A stretch of DNA of 64,000 bases from Pleodorina starrii (GCA_030267565.1 BRXU01000014.1:248001-312000); one strand, 5' to 3'; shown: positions 33,394-47,400, numbered from the stretch's first letter. Notes: generated from the sequence alone by a model not told the origin. Made by a program: numbers and translations.

Positions 33394-36300
33394 GTACTGG
33401 GGCTGGGCAAGGACGCCTCACAAGAAGAAATCAAAAAAGCATACCGCCAACGGGCGCTGCAGTTACATCCGGACAAGAATCCGGGTAATGAGGTAATACT
33501 CTTGCTGTGCGGCGGTATAGTTACATGTCGGTGTGCGTGCCCACCAGTGACACTGCTCCGCACCATCCCCTGGCATCCCCTGCGCACTCCAGGACGCCAA
33601 GTCGAAGTTCCAGCTCCTGCAGAAGGTCTATGCGATCCTTGGAGATGAGGAGAAGTGAGCGCTTGCTCGCTTCTGTGCAGTTTGCTTGGCTTCCAACGTG
33701 CAAATAGGGAAGGCAGGGCCACCCTGCGATCCACCCAGGGTTGGGCCCCGCAATCCCCCCTGTCGAAGGACAACCCGGCCTCCTTGATCGCCCAGCGCGA
33801 AATCTTGTTACGCGCCCATTCAGGAATGTCATCGCGATCGTCGTGCCCGCGCAGGCGCAAGGTATATGACCAGACCGGCAGCACGGACGACGACGACCTG
33901 GCCGGCGCAGGCTTCGATGGCCTCGTGGACTATTTCCGGGCCATGTTTGGAATTAAGACGGAGGACATTGATGACTTCACGGTAAGGAACCTGGCTGCGG
34001 GTATCCAACGCCCTCCAGACGTACACTCTGCCCCCGATGGGGTGTGTCGGGCAGCTCAGGCAGGCGGCCGGAAAGGGAGCATCAGCCAGCGCCCAGCGGC
34101 ATGAAGCGGGACGCCATTAACACACACCGGGCCGATGTTTGGAGGCCGCAGCAATTGCCTCCCATGCAGCCTATCTATATATTACGTGACGATAGCAAGG
34201 TCCATCGCCTGGCTGGTGCTGCTGCGAATACAGCCTTCGGAGCGACGTATACAACGGACATCCATGCAAACTACCCAGGAGTATGTGCGCGCACACGCCT
34301 ACGAACAGTACTCCATCCGATCCAGCAACTTTTCCCGCCCCCGCCTCCTCTCCCGCAGGCTCGCTACCAGGGCAGCGCCGACGAGCGTGCAGACCTGCTG
34401 CGCTACTACAACCAGTTCCGTGGCCGCATGGAGACCGTGTTTGACCACCTGATGTGCTCGGAACCCGAGTTCGATTCGCACCGCCTGCGCGACGTGCTTG
34501 AGGAGGCTATCGAAGCAGGTGCGCCGACGGTGAGATTTCGTAGCAAGGGTGCCCCTGCTCCGAGGGCCCCGTCCCGCGGGGAGCAGCGGCCGCTGGAGGG
34601 GCCCCGAGCCGCGGATTCGGCTAAACGTGTATGGGGATCGCACTGCACGGCACTCGCCCGCCGCCCGCGACGCACTGCGCAGCGCAGCGCGGGGCAAGGC
34701 CGTTCAAGCCTTCCCCCCTTTTGCCTGCACCCTCCCCCGTGCGCACCGCATCTGCTAGGTGAGGTGCAGCGCTTTAAGCCCTACACCTCTTGGGCCAAGG
34801 TGGTGGCAGCCCGGCCCCGGCCGCCGGCCCGGAGTCGCTCGGCTGCAGCCGCGGGCCCCACCAACGCCCTGATCGCCGCCATCCAAAGCAAGGTAGGGCA
34901 GGCTGCAGCATCTTTTAGAACGACGATACGGAGGGAAATAACACAGAGGAGGGACTGGTGGTATGGAAGGACGGACCCAGCTGGGATCTGACGCTGGCTC
35001 GGTGCCTGCGACTGTGTGACGTCATGCGACGCGCCACGGCGCTGCCCCGCCTGGCCAGCTGCCCCTGGGTAGTGCGCCCAGCCGATGCAAAGAGGCGGCA
35101 ACGGATCCGGGGGAGCGCTGGGGTGCTGTGGAAGGGGCTGATGCACCCGCGACTGGGGATAGCTGGTCAATGCAGGGGCTGGGCCGGGAGACGGCTTACA
35201 CGCATGCTGATGCCGACTCTCACGTCCTGCCGCTGCGCATTGCCGTTTTTAAAACAACAGCGTGCGGCGGTTGCCGACAGCTTTTTCGACTCCCTCGCCG
35301 CCAAGTACGGCGGCGCGGGCGGCAAGGAGAAGGGAAAAGGCAAGGAGAAGGGCAAGGGCGCCAAGGCGGTGGGCGGCGCTGCGCAGGTGGGTGACATGCA
35401 GGGATGTATCCCCGGGTTGGGCCGGGAGAAGGTTCGGGGTCATTAGCCCTGATTGCGTCTGCGGGTGCTTACCTGGTTGTCATCATTCCGAATCTGTCAC
35501 CTCGATCCAACATGTCCAGCATTTCGATGGGAGACTGGATGATCTTTATAGGCTTGCGCCCCGGTCGTAACTGCTCACGAATGTGACGACGGCTCCGACA
35601 GGTTGCGGAGCCGACGGACTCGGAGTTTGAGGCGGCGCGAAAGCGGCTGGAGGATCGCAGCGGCTTCAAGAAGTCGGACGCGACCAGCAAGGCACGGTGC
35701 GCCACGCTCAAAGGCAAGGGAAAGGCGGCGCAAGCCGCGGCGGGCGGCGGCAGCAAGAAGGACCGGCGCAGCCGGGCGTCCGCCGCTGCCAGCGACGACG
35801 ACGACGAGGAGGAAGACGGGCTGCAAGCAGTGAAGGAAGGGGAGGAGCTGGGCAGCGAGGACGACGGTGGAAGCGAGGAGGCGGGCTCCGACGGGGAGGC
35901 GCGAGACGCGAAGCGGCCGGCAAAGAAGGCACGGCGAAGCGACGCGGGGCGGACCTCGCTGGGCGCTGCCGACGGGGCCGGCGAGCAGGGCAAATCAGCA
36001 AAGAAGCAGAAGCGAAAGAGCGGCGGTGGCGGCGGGCAAGCCGAGAAGCCGCAGGTGGCGGCGGTAGAGGAGGAGGAGGAGGGCCGGGGGGATGAAGAGG
36101 GGCGGGCAGCCGGCGGCGGCGGCAAGCGGCCGCTCAAGACCAAGCTGGCGGCGGGGCAGGAGGCTGCGGCGGGGGCGCCGGGCGAGCGTTCAGCTGGAAA
36201 GGGCAGCAAAGGTAAGGCGGGACTGCTTGCGACGTGCCTTAGGTAGGAACGACTTTTGAAGGGTTGCGTGAGGAGGATGGGAGGGGGGAAGCTGGGAACC

Positions 36301-37010
36301 CCGGGAGGTGGAACCGGGGTCTGGGAGCCAGAACTGCGGATTGCGGATGGGTTGATGATGGCTTCAAACCGCGGTGCATTACCACAGCCGGAGGGTACAA
36401 TACCACACCCGGAGGGGTGTACCCGGCTTTATTAAGGAGTCGTACTGTACGGTCATGATGGTGTCCAGCAGCGCCTTGATGCCCTCATGGGCCGTCCGCG
36501 TGGCAGCAACGGCGACAATGCCCCCTAACTACCTAACTTGAATGCGATGTGCACAGGGCGCTTGTGAGTTCATTGCGCGCAAAGCAAGCATTTCCCCGAT
36601 GGCCGCCAGGCTGGTGGCAGTGCGCCAACGATTGTGCCCACTCCGTTGTCCCGGGTCGCCTCTGTTTCTGTGCTGCGGTCCTCTTTTGGCCCGCGTCTCA
36701 GGTGCGCCCTAGCGCGCGCGTAGGCTTTGCGAGTGCACGGCCTGGAAGACCAGTTCCGCGCTCTTGCCGTCTCACTGACCACGCCATGCGAATCGCGCGC
36801 TGTGCCCGGGCCCCTCGAACAGGCAAGGACAAGAAGGATGCGGACGCCCGGCGCGGAGGGGAAAAGGAGAACAAGGCCGCCACGCCTGCGGCGGGGCCGG
36901 CCACGGGAGAGAAGGTCAAGGGGAAGGACAAGCGGTTATCGGGCGCAGACGCCGACGGCCGGGAGGACGGGGGGCACCCGTCAAAGAAGACGAAGCGCGC
37001 GGCGGCCTGA
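33394..37010 (+). CDS. DNAJC9: DNAJC9-like J-domain protein (histone chaperone family), first exon missing
   Basis: Exons 33394-33492, 33593-33654, 33855-33981, 34359-34518, 34759-34892, 35261-35386, 35602-36211 and 36823-37010 join in frame, giving about 501 residues. The J domain starts [19 protein letters not shown], keeps the HPD motif that triggers Hsp70 ATPase ([12 protein letters not shown]), and ends RKVYDQTG. The next region ([56 protein letters not shown]) matches the DNAJC9 body, known in humans to bind histones H3-H4 and recruit Hsp70 in the nucleus. [11 protein letters not shown] corresponds to the usual C-terminus. About 265 further residues form a Lys/Glu/Asp-rich tail with candidate nuclear signals ([17 protein letters not shown]) not present in the short human protein. 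The residues before VLGL need another exon. Confidence 0.85.
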
Positions 37011-37532
37011 GGGGCTGAGCAGCGGTGGCCGCGCTATGGCGACGCGGGTTGTGACGCTCGGAGGAGATACTGCTTCGAAGTGGGCCTGATGCCGCTGGCA
37101 CACAGGACATGTGGGACGTGTGTTCCGCGGCCCCGGCACTTTGACATTACTGTGGACGTGCATGATTCAGGCGTCGTGATGCCTGTGTTGGTGGTTTGTA
37201 TCAGTGGTATTTGAGGTGCCTATACCCTTGAGATGGGTTGGGGATGGGTTGGGATTGGGGAGTAGTTAAGAGATGCCTGTACCAGCGGGCTGGTTTGCAG
37301 TGTGCTGGCGTGTGGCTGTTTGCAGGGCTGCAGCAGGTGGAGGCGGAGGAGACAGGACAAGCAAGGCGGGGACTGTTGCGGACATGGCGCAGCGTTGCTG
37401 ATTGCAGCCGTGGTGAAGCGGCGCCTAGTGCGGAGCGCTCCTGTTCAGAGGGCTGTGTCTTGCTTGGGTTGGAGGCGTGAGCAGAAATCACCGCTGGACG
37501 TTTTAGGGCGGTCAGTGTGCGCAGAAGGGTGG

Positions 37533-37537
37533 TGTAA
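37533..37537 (+). terminator. TGTAA polyadenylation signal, DNAJC9-like gene
   Basis: First TGTAA found after the stop at 37010, about 520 bp downstream, a plausible 3' UTR length. Confidence 0.5.
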
Positions 37538-38459
37538 GAACTGCTTGGAACTGGGACTTCGGGTTTGTCCCATTGTCCCCTCCCGGCGGTGGGCGCCTGC
37601 CCATCGGTCTTGGGGAAGCATGCAGAGGTCGACTTCGAAAGAGATGCTTTGCGATAAAAGGTGCCTTGAATGGTGTATGTTTTAGAGTGAACAAAGGCAA
37701 ACTATACTTAGACACGACTTAGACAAGGCCAACCTTGAAAACACGATTGTCAACTGCCAACCTCCAACACAGTAAATTGGCGGGATTTTCTGTGGGGTGA
37801 GGCAAGACTGCGAAGAGTCTTTTTAAGCGGGATTATTTGCGACTGCCCTGCAGTGGCCACAGTGCTTCGTAATTTGAAGTAACACGCCCACGCAAGCCAC
37901 CCCGCCCCGTATTCAACGATTATCTACCTAACCTAATATAATAGGAAAAGCATCCGTGCTCCGGTTATGGCGTCTGCGCCCTCAAGCAGGCCTTGAAGCC
38001 GGCACCCCGACAGCTCGCCGTAAGTAGCGCATAATAAACAATTGTTGGATCCCCAGACAGCTTGAAAAAACACGAAAATTAATTTAGCCAGGCGGCGGCG
38101 CGTTGTCACTCTGCGAGCTGTTTTGGGCGTGCCGTATTTCGCAGTACTTTTGTCAGCACTCCGCGAAAGCCGGCATGGCCGGCATACCAAGCATAGTAGA
38201 CTGGGGCTACCGCAAGTTAAGAAGGAATTCCGTATTCAATCTTCGTCTGTCTGTGTCCCGAAGCTGGGGTAGATCTCCCTTGCCATCTCTCAGTTCTGTG
38301 AACTCGTGCGTTAAATAACCCTGATCAATTTCTTTCATCATATCTGAGGCCGTAATAATGTATTAATTCAGGCCGGGAGGGTCGCTGCGGGTTCATAAGG
38401 AGACAAGTGCGTCGGCAACACTCGGGCGGGTAGGCCCCCGCGCCAGCACTTGGGCAGCC
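37538..38459. other. Intergenic DNA and 5' region of the exportin-7 gene
   Basis: Relatively AT-rich (notably 37690-38080), consistent with intergenic or promoter DNA. No TATA element or other site could be assigned with confidence. Confidence 0.45.
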
Positions 38460-41400
38460 ATGGACCTCCAGCAGCTGCCACAGTTCGAGGCGCTGTGTGA
38501 ACGGCTCTACAATGCCCAGGTGGGGTTGTCCTTCTGTCCGGAGCGACCTGTGCCGCTTTGTGCGTGTATGGCGCAGCCCAAAGGGAAGCCGCGCTGGCCC
38601 GTCCGCCCGCCGCAGAGCCAAGCGGAGCGCACACAGATGGAGCAGATGCTGGGCGTGTTCGGGCAGTCGACGGAGCACGTTCCAGCGCTGAAGGTGCGGG
38701 CCACAGCGGATTCTGGAGCATGACGGCGAACCGGGGGCTCTTGTCACTACTCGAACGCGATGCTGTTACCCGATGCGGAGCGAACCTTCGACCCCAACGT
38801 GTTATGCCCTATGCTGTTGGCACAGGCAGGCGCGCTCTACTGGGGGTTGTGTCCCTAATCAACCTGGGGCATGGGATGAGCCCGGATGGGATTTTGCGGC
38901 TCCAAAGCGGCCCGATTTCCCGACCTCCCCATCCGCTCTTTGACTCTTGCTCCTCGCCACCTCGTCCTCCGCTTGTCAACGCCTTTCAGCCCAGTCCCCT
39001 TTCTCCCGCGTCACAACCCTGGGGCTGCCCCAATGCCCGGCGCCACTCCACAGACCGTCCTCGACAACTCCCGCTCGCCCTACGCTCAGCTGCTGGCGTC
39101 TTCTAGCCTCACCAAGCTGCTCTCGGAGCACTCGCTCAAGTGAGCATGTGGTTTCGGGGCGAGTGCCAGCTGGCTAACGAGCCGCCCCGGGAGACGCCCA
39201 AAACCTGCCTCTTAATGTTTGCCTGGTTTCGTGCTCTTGTGTCGAGAAAAGGGAGGAAGTCAGCGGAATGCGCCAGTTTTGTAGGAGGTTTGCGTGTACC
39301 TTGCCCGTTGGTTGGTGTGGCAGGATACCGCCCGGATCCCGGTACCCGCCATGCGGTCTTGTCAGAGGCATCTGGGTCTTCCACCGAGCTGAAGAGGTCC
39401 CATGCCCCTTGCATGTGGCCTCGTGAGACACGGCCCTGGGCCCTGACAGTTGGCCCAGGGTTAGTTCCCAACATCCGCCATGCTCACCCACCGCGCTCGG
39501 GGCATGGAGTCTTTGCTCCCGCTTGAAACTGTGACCGAAGCCATTTGCCCACATCTTAGCCGGGGCCACGGGGCATGTCGACGTGAATTTGCATGCCTGA
39601 CGGATGGACAAGAAAACGTTCCGTGCTGGGCCACGGATTCAGTGAGCTGATTGTTGGCCGGACGGATGACAGCGATCTAGGAAACCTGGCCGTTCGATAG
39701 AGCGAAGGCGAGAGGGAGGACTCGATTGTCTTTTGTTTGCGGCGTCTCCTGCTTGGCCCTGGAAGAGGCGCCGGCTGGATGTCAAGCTCCGAAACCCAGC
39801 TTGGGTGCAAGAGGCTCCACCTCGGTCTATTGCGGAACGCCGGTGCCGGGCTGGCCACACACGCCGCCTGCCAACCGGCCATGCGCCCGTCCTCCCTGCC
39901 GTCTCCCACCTCTCCGTCGCTCCTTTGACCCTTACACGTACCCTTCCTGTGCCTGCCGCAGCCCATCCGTGCGCGCGGACATGAAGAACTACTTCCTGCA
40001 GTACCTGGACAGGTGGGGACGCGCTCATGGCCAGGCCAGGCCGCGCTAATGGGCTGTTACGTGACCCGTGGGTCAGCCGTGAGCTCAGCCGTGAGCTCAG
40101 CCGTGCGGCGCAGGCGGGGCCCAGCGGCGACAGCCCCCTTCGCAGCGTTGCCGTTGCCACGGACGCCCGACCAAGGGTTACAAGAATGCCCCAGCCAGCT
40201 GTCTATTAGTCTCCCGCACGCGCACCGACCTACCCCACGCGCCTGCAACCTGCATCCCCTCCTCCCCTCTCCTCCCCCACCCCGCTATTCTGATAGCTCC
40301 TTCGTACTGCTTTCGCGTTCGTACGCCAGCCGTTCGACCATGATTCGTCATACTCAGTTCCTTGCCACCGCATCTCACCCACCTAAACCCCACGCCTTCC
40401 TTCTGACTCCCTCCTTTCACTTGTCCCCGCCCTGCCCTGTCCCCGCCTCTCAGCAACTGCGCCACCCTGGAGCACTTTGTCAGCTCCTCCCTGGTGACGC
40501 TGCTGTGCCGTACCGCCAAGTTGGGCTGGTTCGACGCGGACACGCACCGAGCCATTGTCGACGACGCCAAGCACTTCCTCGAGAAGGGCACACCGGCGCA
40601 CTACCTGGTCGGCCTGCGCATCCTCAACACCATCGTGCAGGTGGGTGCCTGGCTGGCTGTTTGCCTGGGTTGAGGTGTAGGTGGGTGGGCGGCCGGCTAT
40701 TTGCCCGGGTGCGTTGCGCCGCTCTCCGCGAAACGGCGTGGGCTGCCGCGCCGTGCGGCCCTCCACGGGAAGGGAAGGACACACGGCATGGCACGGTACC
40801 GACGCTGTCGTCGCTGCCCAAGCCGCCGTGTGCGCCCCCGGGTCGGTGCGGGCCAGGAAGGAGCGCAGCCAGGAGACCCTGGCGGGGCGGGCATACTTGA
40901 CACGACACGACAGGTCAGGGCAGGGCAGGTCAGGGCAGGTCACGCATCTGTCCGCGCTGTCTCCCCGCCACAGGAGATGAACCAGGCCACCCCCGGCAGG
41001 ACGCTGACGCAGCACAGGAAGGCAGCCGTGAACTTCCGGGACACGGCGCTGCTGCGGGCCTTCCAGGTGGGTTGGTGGGGTGGTGGACGGAATACGTACA
41101 CGCGGACGCAGACGTCAATTTCTGGGCAGGAGAGGAACGTCTCGTCGTGTGGTAGTGTAATCCCTGGTGGTGTGGTGGACTCCCCTGGCCCGGGGTGGAC
41201 TCCGTCCGAACTCATCCTTGTCAGCCTGTCAGCTTGATCATAACGGACGGTCCTCCTGCCTCCCCCACAGGTCTCGTTGTTAGCGCTACAGGAGTTGACA
41301 GCCCGCATGGCGGACGATAAACTGAAGGCGGAGGTGCGGCCGACGCTGGGTTCGGTTGGATGGTTGCCCAACCCGTGCCGTGGGAGTGGAAGTCAGGAGG

Positions 41401-44400
41401 GCGGTCGGCGCCTCTCGTCCTTTCTGGGTCCAGGGGTACCGCCGGCGTGCCTCAAGTCGGGTTGTGGACGCCCTGGGAGTAAACCACGGGTGTCAGGGGC
41501 CTCTGGAGTAAGCACTATCAAGGTTGGCAAGGCTGCCTTGCCGGCGGCGTGGGCGCCGAAGGCACGGCTACGCTCACCTCGGGCGTTACACCGGGCCCTA
41601 CTGGATCACCGGCCGGGGAAGGGCTGGGGAGCGGCGGAGGCCGGCAGCTTTCGAGGGCGTTAATACGGACGGAAAACTGCGCTTTTGATTTGACCGTATC
41701 GAGAAGCCAGACTTGGCAGAGCAGAACGATTCGAGTCTGCCTTGACGTCTCGCCACGAGCTTTTGGAGGTGTGGCGTGTGTGAGCTTGGCACCTGGCACC
41801 TTGCCCCGAAACCAAACCTCGCCAGGGCTTGGAACCCAAGCCCTGCCTCCCGGCCCCGAAACCAAACCCTGCCAGGGTTTGAACCTGGCGCTGGCCTGCT
41901 TGTCGTTCGACTTCGTGGGGACCTGTCTGGACGAGTCGTCGGAGGAGCTATGTACCATCCAGGTAAACAGCGCTGCTGCGTTTATTGTATCTGTGATGGT
42001 AATATTACAGTAAGAAGTACGAACCGCAGCGATGGGACAAAGGCGGCGTTACGGTAATGAGGAATGGGAAGGTGGAGAAGTGGGATACTGGGGCAGTGTC
42101 ACGGCGGTTGCGTGTGCAGCGGCAATGGGACACGGGCTGCCGTCCTGCCCTCTGCAGCCCCGTCCTGTGCTTGCACGGGTCAGGTCAGCGGGGGCCATGT
42201 CTGTCTGGCCACCCGCGAAGTCTCTATTGCCCCCTCTTCCCCCTCTCCCCCGCCCCCGCAGGTGCCCTCCTCCTGGCGCCCCGCCATCGAGGACCCCGCC
42301 ACCCTGCAGCTCTTCCTGGACCTCTACTCCGCCTGCCAACCGCCCCTCTCCTCCACCGCGCTGGAGTGCATGGTGCGACTGGCCAGCGTGCGACGAAGCC
42401 TCTTCACATCGGAGGGCGAGCGCCTCAGGTAGGCGGGTGGCTGGCTGGGCGGGCGGGTGGGCGGGTGAGCAGGTAGGTGGGTGGGCGGGTGGGCGGGTGA
42501 GCAGGTAGGTGGGTGAGCAGGTAGGTGGGTGGATGGGTGGGTGGGTGGGTGGGTGCGGGAGCCGTGCCGGCGGGTGCCGTGCTGGGGGTGGAGTGGGTGG
42601 GCGGGGGCGCCCCTAGGGCAGAAGGCAGGACCGGCTGGGACGGCCCCCGGTTGGCCCCACTCCCCGGGATGGACGAGGGCCAGTGCCACATGGCCCGACG
42701 CCGGTGCCTGTGTCGGGACCATCCGGCGGCGCTTCGTACGACGTCCCGCGGCCGTGTGCTGGTGGGCCGCGCGGGCCTCGCCCAACGTGTGCGCGCACGC
42801 GCCCACCCCATCCGGGTGCCAGCGAAGGCAGGTCGCCCTCACGGCCCTCTCCCGCCTCTCGCCGCCTCCGGCGCCTCCACCCCTCAGGTTCCTCAACCGG
42901 CTCGTGTCGGCCACGCGGTCCATTCTGGACCCCGCGGCGCGCGGGCGGCTGGCGCAGCACGAGAACTTCCACGGCTTGTGTCGATTGCTGGGGCGGCTCA
43001 AGACCAACTACCAGCTGAGCGAGCTGGTGAGGGAGCGGTGCGCGCTTTGCAACCCCCAAAAGTGCCCACGTCAGCACGAGGGAATCGCCCGCCGCTGATG
43101 ATGAGCCTCATGGACATGTGCCTACTTTCTCGATGCTGCTGCCTTTTCGCTGCGCTGCCCCACGTTGATCATCCTGTACAAACCGACCGTGAGTCCTTGA
43201 CACCCTTTGGTGCAGGTGTCGGTTGACAACTACAACGACTGGATCCAGTCGGTTGCGCAACTGACCATCTACGCGCTTCAGCAGTGGGAGTGGTGCGGCT
43301 CCTCCTGCTACTACCTGCTGGGCCTGTGGAGCCGCCTCGTGTCCTCCATGCCCTACCTCAAGGGCGACTCGCCGTCGCTGCTGGAGGGCAACGTCCCCAA
43401 CATCACGCAGGCGTACGTCACGTCACGGTGAGCGGTGAGGGACGAGGCGGGCAGGGGCCTGGGCCGGGTCAGGGCTGGGTTGGGCTGGGACAGGGCTGGG
43501 ACAGGGCTGGGTTGGGCTGGGTTGGGCTGGGACAGGGTTGGGTTGGGCTGGGACAGGGCTGGGCTGGGCTGAAGCGGGGAAAGGCGGGGCGGGGCGGGGG
43601 GCGGGGCGTGAGGGTCTGGTTGGGCTGGGGCAGTCCTGGCTTGCGGGATGGTTGACCCTCTGACGTCTACACCCTCCTTGCAATTTGCGCCAAAGTCATG
43701 GGGCCATTCTTTTCCGACCCCTCGCACCCCGTGCTGGTCCGGCAACAAAGCGCTGCGGCGTTGGTAAGTGTTCTCCCACGCGTCCCACCGCGCCACAGCT
43801 TACACCCCTGGAGCGCACACGCGCGCACGCACTACCCATTCCGGCCGCCTTCCAAGCCTTGCTCGTCCCCGCGACGATTCCCGACACGATCGGCGCATCT
43901 GGGCTCATCTCATCTTGGCGCTTCGCCGTTGGCACTGTGGGTTTTGGCTGTTGGCACTCTGCCTCTTCCGGATTTCAATCATGTTGCTTCAGGCTGGAAT
44001 CGGTCCAGCGATGCGCCACGAACCCCGCATTGGACGACATGCTGGACACGGAGGATGCGCTGGCGGAGCAGCTGGACTCGTTGCCGTACTTGATGCGGTA
44101 CCAGTACGACAGGAGCGCGCAGTACCTCACCACGCTGATGGACCCCGCGATCGAATTTTACAAACAGGTTTGTTGGTTGGGTAGTTGGCTGGTTGGTTGG
44201 CTCTTGGCTGGTTGAGGGTTGGAGCTCCGAGACACGGGCTCCAGGGGGGCCGCCGGGCTCCATGGTCTGACGGTGTGTGGGTGGCAGCTGTTTTGAGGTT
44301 CACAGAAGCGTTGCATTCCCCTGGCCGTCCTCGTTACGGGTCCCACCTGTGGTGCCGCTCCTTTCCCAATGACTGCTCCCCGCGCGCGTGTCCCCTCCTG

Positions 44401-47400
44401 CCTGACCCCGCCCGCCGCCGGGCTCCATGGTCTGACGGTGTGTGGGTGGCAGCTGTTTTGAGGTTCACAGAAGCGTTGCGTTCCCCTGGCCGTCCTCGTT
44501 ACGGGTCCCACCTGTGGTGCCGCTCCTTTCCCAATGACTGCTCCCCGCGCGCGTGTCCCCTCCTGCCTGACCCCGCCCGCAGGCGTCGCAGCAGCCGCTG
44601 CCGGGGCATCAGCTGTCGCTGCTGGAGGGGCAGCTGACGTGGCTGGTGTACATCACGGGGGCGGTCATCAAGGGCCGCCTCGCGACCAGCACCAACGCCG
44701 ACAGCCAGGTGGGTGGGGGGTGGCAGGGTGGGTAGTGGGGATGCAGTGGTGCAGCGGTGGAACCCGAGGCGGCAGCCACATGTGGGGTGCGGCGCGGCGA
44801 AGGCGAGACGGTCCTCTCGGGAGAGCCGGATAATAGGGGATGATGGAACAATCGTGTGGCTGACCTGATCCCACCACACCACACCGCACCTCACTGCCAC
44901 GCCTCCTCGCCCTCCCTGCACTCCACTAAAGCCCCCGCGCGCACGCACATGAACACGCACACGCCGCCATCCGCACGCCCTCGTGCGCCACCTTCCCCGC
45001 CGCGCAGGAGACACTCGACGGCGACCTGGCGGCTCGCGTGTTTGCGCTGCTGCGGGTGGCTGACGAGGGGTTGCACACCAGCCGCTACAGCGAGCGCTCG
45101 CGGCAGCGCCTGGACGTTGCGTTCCTGCACTTCCTGCAGTGCTTCCGGAAGGTCTACATCGGCGAGCAGGTGAGGGCTTAGGGAGGGGGTGGGGGGGGGT
45201 GAGGTGAGGACTCGGGATGGGGTGGCCACGGCGGGGGTGCGTGGCTAGGTCTCGCCCTCGCTCGAGAGAGACAAGCGAGAGCGAGACCCGGCCACGCACC
45301 CCCGCTTGTCTCTCTCAAGACACACGAAGTGGGCGGCGACCCGTTGTCCGAGCCTAGCATGCCTGCTGTGTCTTAACGTGCTGTCCGACGCCGTGCTGTG
45401 CGGCGATGCGATGAACCTGCGCTGTGATGAACCTGTGCTGTGATAGCGGGTGGGTTGGCGCAATCCTGCAAACCCTAAACTCCTCCCCGCCGCCGCAGGT
45501 GATGCACAGCAGCAAGGTGTACACGCGGCTGGCTGAGCGGCTGGGGCTGGAGGACCACTCGGCCATACTGTCGGTCATGCTGGGCAAGGTGGGTCGGCTG
45601 CTCGGTCCGCATTTGGGGGCCATGCGGGGTAATAGAGGCTGGGCAAGGTGGGCCGCTTGTCGCTGGGGGGCCGTGCGGGGTAGTCGTAAGAAAAGGGCGG
45701 GCCATTAGCTGGGCAGTAGGAAAGATCGGGAGTAAGGAGACCGCACAGCGGTGGAACGGCGGCGACGTTGGCGAGAGGCGCCCAGGACCCCAGCAGTACT
45801 TCCCATACCTTCCTGTCACCTCGCCGAATATGCCGGGGGGGGGCGCAGCGGCGAGGGGCCTGGGCTTGGCGTTCGGGCTGGGGCTTGGGCGGCGGGGGCG
45901 AAGCGCCGAGGTACAGTCACAAGGGTAGGGTTGGGCCATGCTGGGCAGGGTGCGTCGCGGCCCGATGCAGCAGCAGTAGGGCCGAGGCAGCAGGGCCGAG
46001 GCAGCAGCCCACCCCGCAGCACCCAGGTGCGTCCCAACTCCCAAACCGTGCCGTGCCGTGCTTCGCCGCAAGGCTTCTCACGTGTGCCCTTTCCCCGGGA
46101 CGATGATGAGCACCCTGCGGGCACCCTTATCGGCCCACCTCGTCCGCACCTCGTCCCCGCGCGTCCCCGCTCGGCCCGCCGGCCGCCCGGCTCCTCAAGG
46201 CTTCTGATTGTCCGCTCTCCTACACCTTTCTCACTTCCCCTGCCCAGATCGGCACCAACCTGCGGGTGTACGGCGCCAGCGAGGAGCTCGTCCACCTGAG
46301 CCTGGTGCTCTTCCAGGTGGGGCCGCCTCCCCCAAAAGCGTTGTTGGATCAACAAAGCGAACAACCCCCTCCCTGCCGCCTTGGTACTGCATCATATCTC
46401 TTATGTACCCCCTTCCTGACCGCTGCGATTTCGCCTACCCCCGTCCGTTCGCTAACGCCGTCTCCTTCTCCGCTGCGAAATTTTCTTTATACCCCCGCCC
46501 CCTGGCCCCGCCCCCTGCCCCCCGCAGGAGCTTGCTGCCGGCTACATGAGCGGCAAGCTGCTTATGAAGCTGGACGCGGTGGCCCAGCTGCTGGTGGCGC
46601 ACACCAGCGAGCACTACGCCTTCCTGGACGCCCCCGCCAACGGCCGCAACCGCACCACCTACTACTCCACGCTGGCGCGGCTGCTGTTCATGGAGGACAC
46701 GCCGGGGAGGTTCCGCGCCTTCGTGCTGCCGCTGCACCAGGTGCCCCCGGGGGGTAAAAGAAAACGGCCCGGGACGAGGGGTGCCCCCGGGGGTTGCCCC
46801 CGGGTGCCCCCGGGGGGTTAATTATCCACGTGTAGGCGGGGGGCGGTGTATGGGGGGGTCAGGGAGTGATATGCTCCTTTTTCCTAACCCCCACGTGCCG
46901 TCCTCACTGCCCCCCAACCTCGCCCGCGCAGGTGTTGCTGCAGTTGGGTCAGGCGGTGTCGGCTGCGCCCTCCGTAGCGGCGCTGCGGCAGGCGGTCCCC
47001 GTGGCCCGCGTGGGGGGGCTGTTCCGCGACCTGCGCGGCATCGCCTCCGCCACCGCCACCCGCCGCACCTACGGCTTCATGTTCGAGTGGCTCTACCCGC
47101 AACACATGCCGACCATACTCAAGTGCCTCGAGGTGCCTGCGGGGCTGCGGGCGGGGCTCTGAGTTAAGGGGGCCCTGCTGCGGCTGCGGGTGCGGCGGCC
47201 TGCCCCAGCGGCACCTTGTATCGTATTTGAAGGCCCGCCCGTCCCTCGTTGGAAACCCGCCGCATTCCACACCCGCCGCAGCATCCCAGACGTGGGCGGG
47301 TTGGGGCCTGGCCGGAGGCGCTGCAATGCTCCACACTCCCCAGGGGTCCGTTCGCTGACGCCGCCTCAGTCTCCGCTGCGGCATCTTCTTTTTACTCCCC

